Below are positions 21,580-32,999 of a stretch of DNA of 34,280 nt, in pieces. A program made the position numbers and the translations under genes. Source of the DNA: Welwitschia mirabilis (lineage: Eukaryota; Gnetophyta; Gnetopsida; Welwitschiales); the NCBI GenBank assembly GCA_051453625.1, contig JBOZIK010000001.1:157768570-157802849 (forward strand), read 5' to 3'. The notes beneath the pieces are model-generated. The model was given only the letters and a program-made list of their open reading frames with translations, did no database searches and was not told the DNA's origin. Position 1 is the stretch's first letter, and every line of letters starts with the position of its first letter.

Positions 21580-21998
21580 TTTAACTTGAAATCATTTTTA
21601 GATTTACACTTTAGTGTAAATTAAGATACTCAAAGGTCAACAATATGTCACTTAACATTTTTCAACTCTTTTTCCATTTTATAAAAATTAAGTGACAAAG
21701 GAAACCAATATATTCTTTAGTATAAGTGAAATATTTAGTTATTTTATAAGTAATCAAATAAATGTTATTGATAAAAAATTTATTAGAAACTTTAGATCTC
21801 ACTTACAAAGGAATAATAAAGCTATATGTGTATAATCAATTACCTATTTGCATGATAAAAGATCTAGTATTTTATGATTACATAAAAAACATTCAAATGA
21901 AGGTGTATATGATAAATATCCAAAATAGAGTAATTAAAGTGAAACATGTTTTAGATTTAGATAGATTTGCGAAGATTCTAATGGATCCTCTTAAATAA
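21580..21998 (+). pseudogene. Copia B RNase H remnant
   Basis: Downstream of RT, the plus strand reads KFNLKSFLDLHFSVN, then RSTI and H near 21,640, matching the copia RNase H opening 'GF.DSD.AG....RSTSGH'. The final 78-codon frame (21,762-21,998) begins LLIKNLLETL and contains YVYNQLPICMIKDLVFYDY, NIQMKVYMI, and RFAKILMDPLK before a TAA. These match '(C)DNQ.AI.MAK.PVFH.RTKHI..(K)YHFIR' and the terminal 'ADI.TKPL'. The Asp of DNQ is replaced by Tyr in this copy. The intact enzyme removes the RNA template during reverse transcription. Confidence 0.85.
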
Positions 21999-21999
21999 G

Positions 22000-22231
22000 T
22001 AAAGATGAAATCATTTAGATATCAACTAAATTTAGCAAAACTTTCTTTTAGAGGATTGTATTAGACATGATTAGCTATTTGATAATTAAAGTTTCCTAGT
22101 CCACCTAATGTATACATTAAGGGAATACAATACACTCAAAAATTATTTATCTATGTGTTTATGTGAATATATATGTATATGAATCTTATTCTCTATGATA
22201 TCTACTTAGATCTTCTAAAATTATAGAGAGG
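22000..22231. other. Copia B 3' untranslated region
   Basis: Non-coding A+T-rich DNA between the RNase H stop and the 3' terminal block. Confidence 0.3.
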
Positions 22232-22340
22232 AGATTAAAGACTTTTAAATCCATTATAGTCATGTAAAATTACATTGTAAACATGTAGGATAATCAAGTT
22301 TAAATTAATATTATGTGATATTAAAATAAAAATTATGACA
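22232..22340 (+). repeat. Pre-LTR block shared with 10,105-10,205
   Basis: See the partner at 10,105. It lies immediately upstream of the recognisable 3' LTR and may be part of it. Confidence 0.5.
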
Positions 22341-22369
22341 TACATGCATTAATACAAGGCATTAATACA

Positions 22370-22595
22370 CTCCTTTACATATTAGGCATTTAAATATATT
22401 TATATCATTTGTGTGATCCTTTGGCAATGTATTCTAGAATTTTTTGAAATCATTTTATTATGGAGTATTCATTCATACTTCTTATAAAAGGGACCTTTTT
22501 ACCTTACTAAGAGAGATTTTTTATTTAATTTTAAATTTTCTATTTTCTCTTATTTTTTAATTAAGTGGATTGACCGATATCATGTCTAAGTAACA
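22370..22595 (+). repeat. Copia B 3' LTR (recognisable part)
   Basis: Partner of 19,355-19,571. The alignment ends at ACA (22,593-22,595), a legal copia LTR terminus. Confidence 0.6.
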
Positions 22596-23680
22596 TGAAC
22601 ATAAGAATAAACATATCTAATAATTTTATAATAAATAACTAAATTATTAAATAAAAGTAAAATTAAAATTAAAGTAAGGACAATTAAAAAACAAATAATT
22701 CCAATAGCTTGGTTGTATAATTGATGCACCATTTATTTATTATTAAAGATTCTATGACTTTCAACCTTTAGATGCCCTTAGTGATAAATTATTAGTCCCG
22801 AGGCATAAGTAAATCATTCATTTAAGTGATCAGATCATTTGTATTCTTATGGAAAGTACAATCATTAAAAATTTGAGTTCAAAATCCTTCTTAAGAATAA
22901 AATAAAATAAAAGGATATATCATAACCAGTGAATATGATTGTAAATAATTAATATCTTAAAATGGATATAATTAATAAATAATTAATTGATTTTTATTAA
23001 TAATTAGTCAATATTGATTAAGTGGTTGGTATATAATGTTACCAAATAAAATCCACATGAGTAATGTAATAATCTTTGGAAAAATCTAATGTAAAAGGAA
23101 TAACAAAAAGCTCATAGTGCTATGACATGAAAAAGATATGATGTGCCTTTAAAAAGATGGGTAAGAAGAGAAAAATAAAAGGTTGTGTAATAAGAAAAGA
23201 CATGAAGAGATATATTTTCAAACTTCCATGTCAAGTGACATTTTTACATAAGGTATAATATTTTTAAACTTTCATTAATAATAAAAACTTTAAGGCAAAA
23301 AATATCTTCCCTTCTTGAAGCCTACAGTTTTCTCCTCATCCTCATTTAGGTAGACAAGATGGAGATGATTTTCTAAGGTGTGAATTAAAGAAAGAGTATC
23401 TTATGTAAGGGTTTCCTATAAATATATGTGTAAATAATACTCATGTTATTTAGTTAATAATCTTATTATGTCATGAAAGCAATATTTCTTTACTAGTAGT
23501 GTATATGAAATAATGATTTTACTAATCTATGATTATGGAAATTGTTATTTATAAATCTATTTTATTTTAGGAGCATCACATCATAATTTAATATTCTTTC
23601 TTCATGTTTGAAATTATACTTATGTAGTGTTAAAAGATCATAAGTGGATGGATGAAGATTTTAGAATAGGAAATGATTTA
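22596..23680. other. Unclassified A+T-rich DNA; TATA-like motif at 23,417
   Basis: No gene is supported. CTATAAATAT at 23,417-23,426, preceded by a GC-richer roughly 100-bp stretch, resembles an LTR promoter on the plus strand, but no partner copy is visible. Confidence 0.25.
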
Positions 23681-23689
23681 AAAAGTCAT

Positions 23690-23890
23690 ATATTAGTTTT
23701 ATAGTAGTTTATGTATTATCTATCCAAGTTCTAATTTCTAAAGTATAGGAATTCACTTTCTTATAAATAAATTCCCTCAAAAAATCATTTGTTATTCGAA
23801 TTTAGCCTCATATTTCTTTGAGTCAACATACCCTTTCCTAGTATGAATATAAACACTACAAAACATATGTATCCATTGTAATAAACTTCT
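23690..23890 (-). pseudogene. Copia C integrase C-terminal motif (tentative)
   Basis: Downstream on the minus strand, about 23,860-23,770 reads KGYVDSKKYEAKFE followed by a decayed IF.G stretch. This resembles the copia integrase C-terminal 'K..LGKFD.KSDE.IFLGYS..SKAYRV.N'. Frame breaks and stops are present. The order relative to the pre-integrase trace supports it, but on its own the match is modest. Confidence 0.4.
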
Positions 23891-24052
23891 AGAGGATATG
23901 TTTTCCTCTCATTAATTAAGATTTATCTTAGAATCTTATATTTATATTCTTCTAAGCTTGTAACTCTAGTAAAAATATTATATAAGATATGTGAATATGT
24001 GGAAATTTAAACTTTCATCATAATTTCATGCTTATCATTTACTTATATAGTT

Positions 24053-24251
24053 TCATTGATGGGCACAAGTTTCCACATGGTACATAAAGCATAACTAACG
24101 AATTTGATAATATTGACATATGTTACATGGATTATAATAAAGATATTTATTATGATAATATTAAATGTTTAATGTTCATCATTAGTGTTTGTGATTGCAT
24201 TGATGGGAAAGGGCTCCCCTGTGATACATAAAGCCTTATCAATGAAGATGT
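24053..24251 (+). repeat. Two diverged direct repeats, 145 bp apart
   Basis: 24,053-24,107 and 24,198-24,251 share CATTGATGGG, then after a variable stretch TACATAAAGC, then an AACGAAT / AATGAAG ending. Confidence 0.55.
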
Positions 24252-24480
24252 GTGATGTAGTAAGATTTATACTATCAAGGTTTATGATATTATTTCTTAT
24301 CCTAAATTTATACAAAAACTTTTTCTCAGGTCACAGTTTGTATATCTTTAAGATGAATATCATTACTTCTTTATATTGCTTGTTTGTATGTTGGCTTACT
24401 CTTTTATCCTTGCTAAAAATCAATATAAAGAACATTATTATGATGCATGATTTCTTATTCCATATAATGAAGTTCATCCT
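24250..24480 (-). pseudogene. Copia C pre-integrase remnant
   Basis: The minus strand near 24,450 reads NVLYID (after one frame adjustment), then VMIFILKIYKL and, past a stop, FLYKFRIRNNIINLDSI at about 24,318-24,270. This corresponds to the copia block 'NVLYVDGLKHNLLSISQLCDKG..V.F....C....F.GYR.NNIY.LDL'. The full 'LLSISQLCDKG' core is not readable. Long frames on both strands here (24,185-24,550 plus, 24,331-24,576 minus) overlap; only the minus reading resembles a family. Confidence 0.45.
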
Positions 24481-24807
24481 TATCATCATTAACTCTTTTT
24501 TACTTTTGTCCTTATTTTTAAAATTAAAAATTACATCTGAAATCATATAGATTAATAATGTTTTTAAAATGATCATTTTATCTTTTCTATCATAAGCAAG
24601 GCTTCCTTAATAATTTCTTGGAGAGGTTTTCTTTATAACATTTTGATCATCCTCCCATTATTTAATATGAAAAACCACAGAAACGTTACTTTTTCTAAAT
24701 TGAAAAATTTTTAGGATTTTTTTAATGTGAAAATGAAAATCTCTTTTTCATTAAATGGATGCAAGAGGTAACAAATATTATAACATCTTAGATTATAAAA
24801 CCAAGTA

Positions 24808-24808
<1 letters not shown>

Positions 24809-24879
<71 letters not shown>

Positions 24880-25019
24880 NNNNNNNNNNNNNNNNNNNNN
24901 NNNNNNNNNNNNNNNNNNNNNNNNNNNNNNNNNNNNNNNNNNNNNNNNNNNNNNNNNNNNNNNNNNNNNNNNNNNNNNNGTGTGTGTGTGTGTGTGTGTG
25001 TGTGAATGTGTGTGTGTGT
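24809..25019 (+). repeat. (GT)n microsatellite containing an assembly gap
   Basis: An uninterrupted TG run of 71 bases (24,809-24,879) is followed by exactly 100 N (24,880-24,979), then further GT to 25,019 with one AA interruption at 25,005-25,006. The true length is unknown. Translations of Cys-Val or Thr-His repeats across it are artefacts. Confidence 0.97.
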
Positions 25020-26140
25020 ACATTAAGTTGTAGCTAATCAATATGCATTTTCTATCATTGATTTACATTATAATTCTACTCCTAAAATGTAAATCAAATT
25101 AAGTTCCTCCTTTCTTCAATGTTTCTTTATAATTTTATCTTTCATTTCATTTCCTTTAATTATTTTAATGACATATTCATTACTTAACTAATATTTATGC
25201 ATTTATTGTTATCTACTTTCATATTCATTATGATGTTATTTAGTTTCTTAATGAATTCATTTTTTAATTACAAGAAATACTCATATCTAATAGCATCTTT
25301 ATCATAAGTGTTATTATTTATACCCTTGTCAAACATCTAATCTCTAAATCATCAAGATAGTCATGGTTTGCATAATTCACAATAGTAGATCTAGTAATTT
25401 CATTTTTTTATGTAATTACATTTACTATATAAATAATTATATTACATATATTCTTAGTAAACTTATTTTTATTCTTAATTTTTAAGGTGTTTATTAGGAA
25501 AAAGAGACTAATGGATTCCTAAGACCTTGTAATTTTACCTCATAATGAGATACATTTAGAAATCTATATTAAGGCTTAAAATAAATTTTTCATTATTTAA
25601 ATAGTAAGCTAAATTAAGACTTCATGTAGTTATCATTATATATTTCTATAGAAGTATTTTTTTAATATTTATTTCAATTTTTATTATCAGATGGTCATGA
25701 CATATTCATCAAATATATATGTGATAATTCTATGGATATATTTCTTATTATATTTTTTTTGAATGCCATAAGCTTCTATCATTCTTTATATCTAGGATTA
25801 GATAGAATACTTAATAAATCAATATGTTTCTTATTTAAAAAAGACTTAAAATTGAATTTTAGAAATGATTTCTTTTATTTCTCAAGGAAATTATGATTTT
25901 TACATAGGAAATTTGTCTTGTGGCTTCAAATAAATATTTTTTATTTACTTATTCTTTATTATTTCTATTATTACGAAATTCAACACTTTATCTTCTCTAA
26001 TAATATACTTTTTTAATAAAATAAGCTCAATTATTTCTATTACTATTTTTCAAAAGATCTTACATTTTTCTTTCAAAGACCTTTACTTTATTAGAGTAAA
26101 TAATCCAACTATTTAACTATAAAAACTAATAATATTCTAT
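25020..26140. other. Copia C interior, gag-INT spacer; no domain called
   Basis: T-rich on the plus strand. By position it should encode the zinc knuckle, protease and linker of copia C on the minus strand. A weak reading CKNH / ECx-like near 25,900 is not sufficient. Confidence 0.25.
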
Positions 26141-26154
26141 NNNNNNNNNNNNNN
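26141..26154. other. 14-N sequence gap
   Basis: Fourteen undetermined bases adjoin the copia C gag remnant. Confidence 0.99.
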
Positions 26155-26700
26155 TCCTTTATAATGATTAGTTTTTTCCTTCTCACCCTTAAAGTCATAA
26201 ATGAATACACCAATTTATTTTTTCTTTTTCCCCCTTTTTTTGGATGTATGATCGAAAAATTTTATAGTAAAAGTAAATGTTGTTAAACTACATGAATCTA
26301 TTTGCAAATATTTCTTAATTTATACTTTTTTGGATGTTCTAAAAAATCTTATAATTTTGACTAATTCCTTAAATATATGAATTCTTTAATAGTTTTTTTT
26401 AGCATTCCATGAAGATTATAAACTTCCATGATGAAACTTTATTTTCATTTGTTTCTCTTATTTAAAAGCACATGTTGTAGAGAAATATACATTAAGCTTA
26501 AGTTTTTTATGCATTAGACTTCTAAATTTATACTAGATATCCTACTTTGATATTTCTACTAGCTTATTAAGATACTTAATATCATATAACACTTTAAGAA
26601 AGGATTCTTTCATCTTTCTTTTGAATTCCTATTTTCCTCTTTAAAGGATTTTATCTTTTTAAAGGCATGATGGATATTTATGGTTCCAAGATTTTCAATT
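26150..26700 (-). pseudogene. Copia C gag-like remnant
   Basis: On the minus strand KVLYDIKYLNKLVEIS is followed by KLKLNVYFST and FKELVKIIRFF. The region near 26,200-26,280 reads LTTFTFTIKFF and SKKRGKKKK. This follows the plant copia gag (UBN2-type) progression '...EIWD.L...', 'VKE.KL..L...YE.F', 'S.ELV.KILRSLP', 'L.TLTLEELIGSL..HE', then a lysine-rich stretch. Matches are loose and several stops interrupt. Possible zinc-knuckle sequence just downstream (about 25,900) is too decayed to call. The 14-N gap at 26,141-26,154 borders the remnant. Confidence 0.45.
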
Positions 26701-27960
26701 AACCATTTATTTTTATCTCTAATTTATTTTTTATTTTTATTTTAGTATGTTCATCCCTAAATTTTTCTAGTCTTATCATGTTTAGCATGAGTTTAACACT
26801 AGAGCATACTAACAAGTATAAGAACAACTATTCTCATGTATGTGATTCAAATTCACATCCTTTATTCTCCATTTGAACGTGAAATTTAATAGCATTTTGT
26901 GGTTTTCACTTTAATGTTCATGCTGAACCGTCTTTAAATTTATTATTTAAGAATATAGTACTAAATAATTATTTACCATATACTACTCAAATAACTGAAG
27001 AAATAAGAATAAAAATAAAATAATGAAAGAATTTAATAAATAAATAATAACATACAAAGTAGAAGTTGTTTATGATATTCTTTTCTTTTATACTAACCTC
27101 TTTAGTGTTATCATGTCCTCCATTTTTTTTGATTTTCCACTTGAAAATATATTTTCTCTATACTAAAATTAATTTTTTATTTACATTTGTCTTAATTAAT
27201 ATTTCTCAAAATACCTTGTCAAATAACTAAAGTAAAAAAGAAGAATGAAGTTGACATAAGAAAAATGCATATTAATGCCATGTATAGATGACTTTCTCTA
27301 TTTTTGATGTTCTTTGGTTAAAAATTAGTTGTGTTCAAATCTCCTTATATTTTTCATTCATGGCATTTATAACTAGCTATAAAATGGGAGCTATGGTCAA
27401 AAATATATTTTTAACAAGAGCTATTTTTACTACATCTTTTATAGAATTCATACATAACATTTGGATGTCTACCAAACCGAACCATGTGCACTTCTTATTC
27501 ACAAAACTAAAATTATATTTCAAAATATGATCCTTAAAGGTTTTATATTTAATGCAACTTAATTCTTAAAATGCTTAACTAAAAGTTTCATATTTTTAAC
27601 CATAATTCTACTTTCATGATAGTAATCATACTTAGCATAGAATAATTTCTAATTATGTCGATATGGTCTAAGTGAAAGTTCAGCTTTATTATTGTGAATC
27701 TCAACCTCCAAAAAGAACAAGGAAAATAACTATTGGATGAAATTTTCAAGAGATTGAAATTTATCACTATTAAGAATAGTGTTTACATGTTTAAAATGCT
27801 AAAGGTCTATGTTGACTCACAAAAGGTCTCTTAGATTCATGTAATTTTTGGTGAAATAATTACTTCTTTGAAAGGAAATTCTAGTAGTGTAAACTTCTTT
27901 ATTAGCGGCTCTAGTCATGTTAACTTTTATACTTCTATTTTAATCATATTTCTATGCTAC
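26700..27960. other. Probable copia C gag N-terminus and leader, unrecognisable
   Basis: No domain is readable on either strand. The 80-codon plus-strand frame at 27,288-27,530 has no recognisable motif and is probably a chance frame. Confidence 0.25.
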
Positions 27961-27963
27961 TTA

Positions 27964-27965
<2 letters not shown>

Positions 27966-28004
<39 letters not shown>
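27966..28004 (+). repeat. (AT)n microsatellite, 39 bp
   Basis: A perfect alternating AT run. Confidence 0.97.
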
Positions 28005-28006
<2 letters not shown>

Positions 28007-30454
28007 AATAATATGGCTTAGAATAAACTTAAACATCATCATTCTTATCTTTTAAACTCATGATGAAAAGATATAATATAGAGTAACACTATTATGCCTA
28101 ATATGAGGTACACTAACTAATGTAATAAATTCATGATGTATAAAAATTTTTATAATCTATTTACAAAATACTCTAACCTTGATTAATGTTGTTATGTAGC
28201 ATGGGTTAAGTTAACCATTACTGACATTTTGTATTCCCATGTCATGAAACAGTTAAGTTGAGTAATGTTTCCTTGATGATCATATGAATTACTTTTGCAT
28301 AATCTAAATTTTAGAATATAATTTTTTTAAACCATTATCTATATTATATATTTTTGATTAAAAATTTGGCCCCTTATAAACTAATGAGTGGCATTTTAAT
28401 AAGCATTTCAAATTATGAAATCCAATTAGCCTCCATAATTGTTCAATTTTATATAGTACTACGAACTAATTTTCTTGAATACCTAAGATTTAGGACATAG
28501 TACCTTAAAGTATGTTAAATTAATGATATTAAAAATTTTAAATGGAATCTCTAGGAAAGGTAATGCTAAATAAAATCATCATGCAACATACAATCAAGGA
28601 AGAGCTTATTATTACTAAAAAAGATCATTAAGGCTCTTAGAAAGCTACTATAAAAAAGTATAGGATTTTATGTATAGTAGTTATATAAACATATAAAACA
28701 TAGATTGTTATTATTTCTATCTATTCACTTATTATTTTAAAAAATGAAGTTTTAAAAAATTATATGGTATTATTTCAAGGCCTATAACCATTTTTGAAGA
28801 GATACATCCATTCCTACCTAAGTTAGTTAATTATTAAATAGTTTTACATGTAATAGTCAATTTTTATGTTTCAAATCATTCATATATTTTTACTAATTTT
28901 ATGATATTAAGTGATATGTATTAATAAAATTATATGTTACATTACCTATTACAAGTACATTTATTTAATCTTCTCTTTATTAATATACATGATATTTCCA
29001 ATATATTTTTGAAACCATGCAAAAAGATCATATAAGATTACTCATTTCATGGCATTTAGATCAATTCATAATCATTAAACACTAAAGGATATGGATAATG
29101 ATTAAACATTATCCATTAAAAAAATCCTATAAATTGTCTTAAATATTTTATGTATTATTTCAAGTTATGGAAAGAAAACTAGTGTGGCTTATAAGTTAGA
29201 TTTATTTAAGCTATTATAAAAGAGGATTTCTATCATTTTTTTACAATTGAACAGACGAAGGTAAATGATGATAAAGAAATAAGTTAAGTTTATGAGAGGA
29301 TAATAAATATTTCATTAAAGCAATAGAGATGTCTTAAAAAAGGTTATAGAGAGAGGTGAGGAGAAATCTTTAAGGACCTTACCTCAGCAACATGATTCTT
29401 TCACATAAATAAATAGAAAAAGGAGAGGTATGACTACCAAAAAAAAGGACTCAACTAGAATTATAAAAAACCAATACAAAAATAATACTAGAAAAAAGTA
29501 ATCAATTTTACATTTTAGTTCCCATCCAAGCATCTATCAAGTGGTTTCAATATTGATCCTCCAAAATAATTTTATAATTCTATATCAATAGTTAAAGTTG
29601 AGCTATAGATAGAGATCTAAAAATCATATCTTTTAAATGGATTTTTCTGTTAGAATCTCAAAAGAACTTAAAGCATTTCATCTATATAATCATACAAAGA
29701 TTAAAAGGATAAAAATGAATTAGAATTTTTCCTATGTTATTTCCTATAACCCTATTGTAGATCACCTAGAAAATTAAGCCAAGATCTCTAAAGCTGTACT
29801 AAAAATAATGTAGTTAAATTTAGATCTCAAACACATTCATATGAATAATGTTACAAAGGCCCAACAGTATCACATAAGGGATGTTTAACCTTTTCATTAT
29901 AAAAGTGTTGCAAATGTCCACTAAAAGGTAGACCCCAGTGAGAAAGTCACCATATGAAAATGTTAATCTTAGGATAATTTAAACTTTTTGGATCTTTTTA
30001 AAATTTTTGGCTAATTAATAATGTTATCAAAGCCTTATTTTATTGGGATCCAAGTTCAATTAATATCCTTTAAAAAAGAATTATAAATATCTTTAACAAA
30101 AATATTAACTATGCTCTTAACTTTTCCAATAAATTAAATCTAAGAAATGCACAGTGCGGGTAGGGGATTAATTAACTATTAAAAATGATTTCAAGTGCAT
30201 CCAAATCTAAAGCTAAGTATAATTAATCTCAACATAAATGTCATTTTTTCAAATTGTTGAAAAATGAAAAATCATTTTCCTTCATATTATTAACTAACAC
30301 ATGGGTAGGTTTATGTATTAGAGCAAATATAAATTCTAGGAGGAGATATTATCATGTTACTAATTATGAATATGGAGATGCTAAAAGAAACATAAATTAA
30401 ATATATAAAATTAGCTAATATTGTATTTTGATAAAGGTTATAATTCTATTAAAA
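28005..30454. other. Unclassified A+T-rich DNA; no gene seen
   Basis: No domain or long frame is recognisable. It contains one perfect inverted repeat at 29,091-29,116. Confidence 0.3.
29091..29116. repeat. Perfect 10-bp inverted repeat with 6-base loop
   Basis: ATGGATAATG, the loop ATTAAA, then CATTATCCAT. It may be chance in A+T-rich DNA. Confidence 0.9.
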
Positions 30455-30800
30455 GTACAAAAACTACAAACTTATTTACATGATACATTAAACAAAAGAA
30501 AGGAAGGGTTAGAAGGAAGAAGGGGAGGAAGAACATTACTCCACGTTAAAACTATCACTAAATAAAAAATTAAATAACCCCATTAGACAAAGGACAAGGA
30601 TGATTTTTCCTCAATAAAAGCTACAAATGGTTTGAAACAAAAGCTACAAACATGATTACAAAACACTTTAGATAAAAAAAAGAGGGTGGAGGGAGGAAGC
30701 GAGGGATATCTCCTCACTCTAAATAACCACCAAAATAAAGAATGAACATAATTAAAAGGTGTATATGAAAACTTCCCCTAATAAAAGATATTATTCAAAT
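30455..30800 (+). repeat. Dimeric roughly 180-bp repeat with purine-rich segments
   Basis: Unit 1 (about 30,455-30,636) and unit 2 (about 30,637-30,800) share (A/G)CTACAAAC, an A/G-rich stretch (AGGAAGGG...GGAGGAAG / AGAGGGTGGAGGGAGGAAG), a CTCC/CTC-AC segment, and CCTCAATAAAAG / CCCTAATAAAAG at the ends. Confidence 0.55.
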
Positions 30801-32571
30801 TTAATATTAATTTATTAGAACTAATACTAGAAAATGGAATTTAGAAGGATTTCCCAAATGTATATAATAATATCTTCCATATCTCTATCAGAGTTTATAT
30901 CTATGTGTGAAATTGTAAAATGCTTTTGTCCTTTTATTTACTAGCACATCCACGCATTATTAATGTTAATAGTCTTTCCTAAGGCCTCTTGGGTCTTGTA
31001 TCTATTTCATCTAGATGTCATAATGATATCAATTTTCTATTAGCCTTGATAATTTTATCATAACAAGCTTCTCATTTAAGACCCAAAACTACATAATGGC
31101 CTTTCCATTTTTAACTGACTTTATTTTATCATATTTTGCTTCCCCTTCTAATTTAGATTCTACCTATTAGCTATTTGAATATAGAGTGAATTTTCTAGTT
31201 GCCTCTCTAGCTAAGGATGATTAATTTTCTAGAGGTTTTTCTTTTACTTCTTTTTCTCCTTCACTTCTTCACTAATTTTAATAACTTCTTCTTACTACTA
31301 AGGTTGGTTCATCCTTTGGTTTAGATAACTTGCTTAATTTTTTTCTTGTTAAGGCAAGTCTTGAATTATTGGATCTTGATTCTCATTCTATCCATATAGC
31401 TCATTTTATAAGTCTAGGAGGTTCTCCCTCCCTCTTCTTATGGGCCCCTCTTCTCTATTAGATATGCTTCTCTTGACGTCTCATGTTGCTTATTTTACTA
31501 CTCCTACTAGACTGGTGAGGTCTCAATCTTCTCTTTCTTTTATGCTTAGATCTTGAGGGGCATTTCTTTCTTAAATAAAAATCCCATACTGTACTACTTA
31601 CTACTCTAGATTCCTCCTGTTCACTAGGGTCTCTTACTCTAAGATCCTATAAACATAAAAACTTAGCTAGTTTCTTAATTAACCCTTAGTATTTTTTGCC
31701 TAACTTACCGTGTATCTTTTCAATAGAATAAGGAGGTATGTTTAGGCTACTCTTTTCTTTTAGTGTAAGGAAAAAGCTAACATTGAGCTCTTTTAACTTT
31801 GATTAATTACCATTCTATATTAGGTACTTATCCAAAAATTTTGTAGTAACATCTTATGGTGGTTAGAGTTCAATATTTTTGTTTTGAAATCCCTTACCAC
31901 TACTAGCATCCTTCTTTTAAAAAACTAATCTTCAATACTTAGGCCTATAAATGATAAAATCAAATATTATTTTTCTTGTATTCCTATTGCCTAGGCTATC
32001 AACCAAGTAGAAGTTACATCTCTATACCTTTATACCACAACTTTTCCATTTATGATCAGTTGCTTAAATTTAAAATTTGAATATCTTTTAAATTCTAGTA
32101 ATTATTCCCATTTTAACTATTAAATTATTCTATAAAGAATTGCATTCCCTCTATATTTGGACCCATCTATTAATTTAAGTTGAGGATGGTTTTCCATTTT
32201 CTTTAGAATCTTAAAGCTTAATATCATGTTTTTATGTTCCTAGAAAATTGCTCTACATCCTACTTCAAGTTTGAAAAAAGTTTCTTATTTTTTATAACTA
32301 ATTAAAACTAGAGTGTTACTTCAAAAAACTTACATAGTATATTTGAAGATAGATTTTAATGAATCTCTTTACGTTAAAGCCTCTAGATAGTTGCACTAAT
32401 GGGACATTACTAGAAAAGATGTTAAAAGGTTTTTAACTTAGCATTAGTCTAATACTTCTCCTAGATTTTGTATCTTCTTCTTCTTAGATCCATTATAATT
32501 AAAACATTTCATTTTCAAATTAGCCATTTAAAAACCCTATATGTTCCCATTATAATATTTCATCATATGTC

Positions 32572-32799
32572 TTACAATAATTTATTTGTCCTATACTTAT
32601 TAATTAGAAGAATTTTTGCATTGAATAACCTTTCATCTAAGGTTCTTCTACTGTTAACGTCTCTTAAAGGGAGATATGCTCTTTCTATAATGTTTTTTAA
32701 TTGATTTTTTACCTCATCAATATCTTCATTATCTAGGTAGGGGACATCCTCTTCCTTTATTAATTTTTCACCTTTAGATTCACTCTTTTTTGAAGTCAA
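32572..32799 (-). pseudogene. Open charged frame, unassigned (possible LINE B ORF2 C-terminal part)
   Basis: A 75-codon minus-strand frame rich in Lys, Glu and Asp contains EKLIKEEDVPYLDNEDIDE and ends INKYRTNKLL. I recognise no domain. It lies downstream of the LINE B thumb on the same strand, where the ORF2 C-terminus or a linker would be, and could equally be chance. The overlapping plus-strand frame at 32,468-32,704 is no better supported. Confidence 0.2.
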
Positions 32800-32999
32800 T
32801 CCCTAGCTGAAATTATTTCTTAAATCTTGTTAGGACATTACACTTTCAAAAGTTAAGAGCACTAGAATGGGATTCCTCCTTCTCCTATCTCCCATATCAT
32901 CATATTTTGTAGTTGTTTCCTTCTTATACATAAGACCGGTTAAAAGGGAAAGTCCCCTTGCTTACTCTTCCACTTCTTGCACTTATGCTTCTTAACTAT

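Larger units (their letters stand above)
19355..22595 (+). mobile_element. Copia B: Ty1/copia element with LTRs and nested SINE
   Basis: Similar segments at about 19,355-19,571 and 22,370-22,595 act as LTRs. The first is followed at once by an initiator-Met-type PBS. The interior ends with copia RT and RNase H in the right order on the plus strand. The interior is only about 2.8 kb, and gag and integrase are not recognisable, so the element is deleted internally or has decayed. A poly(A)-tailed SINE sits at about 20,017-20,198. The LTR 5' ends are uncertain; similarity fades upstream of about 19,355. Confidence 0.7.
23680..27918 (-). mobile_element. Copia C: decayed minus-strand Ty1/copia element
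   Basis: Read on the minus strand, gag (about 26,150-26,700), a pre-integrase region (about 24,250-24,480) and an integrase C-terminal motif (about 23,690-23,890) occur in the copia order gag-INT. A minus-strand TGACTAGAGCC at about 27,905-27,915 may be a decayed iMet-type PBS (TGGTATCAGAGCC with two bases missing), which would place the 5' LTR to its right. A GT microsatellite with a sequence gap lies between gag and integrase. RT and both LTRs were not recognised. Confidence 0.5.

Noticed and set aside
21602-21621. Near-palindrome ATTTACACT-TT-AGTGTAAAT as a regulatory site
   Set aside because: It falls inside the copia B RNase H remnant and is plausible by chance at this A+T content.
24185-24550. 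121-codon plus-strand hydrophobic frame
   Set aside because: No motif; its hydrophobic Leu/Ile/Phe content is what T-rich DNA encodes by chance, and the opposite strand resembles copia pre-integrase.
24793-25041. Cys-Val and Thr-His repeat proteins across the GT tract
   Set aside because: These are translations of a dinucleotide repeat and of N bases, not genes.
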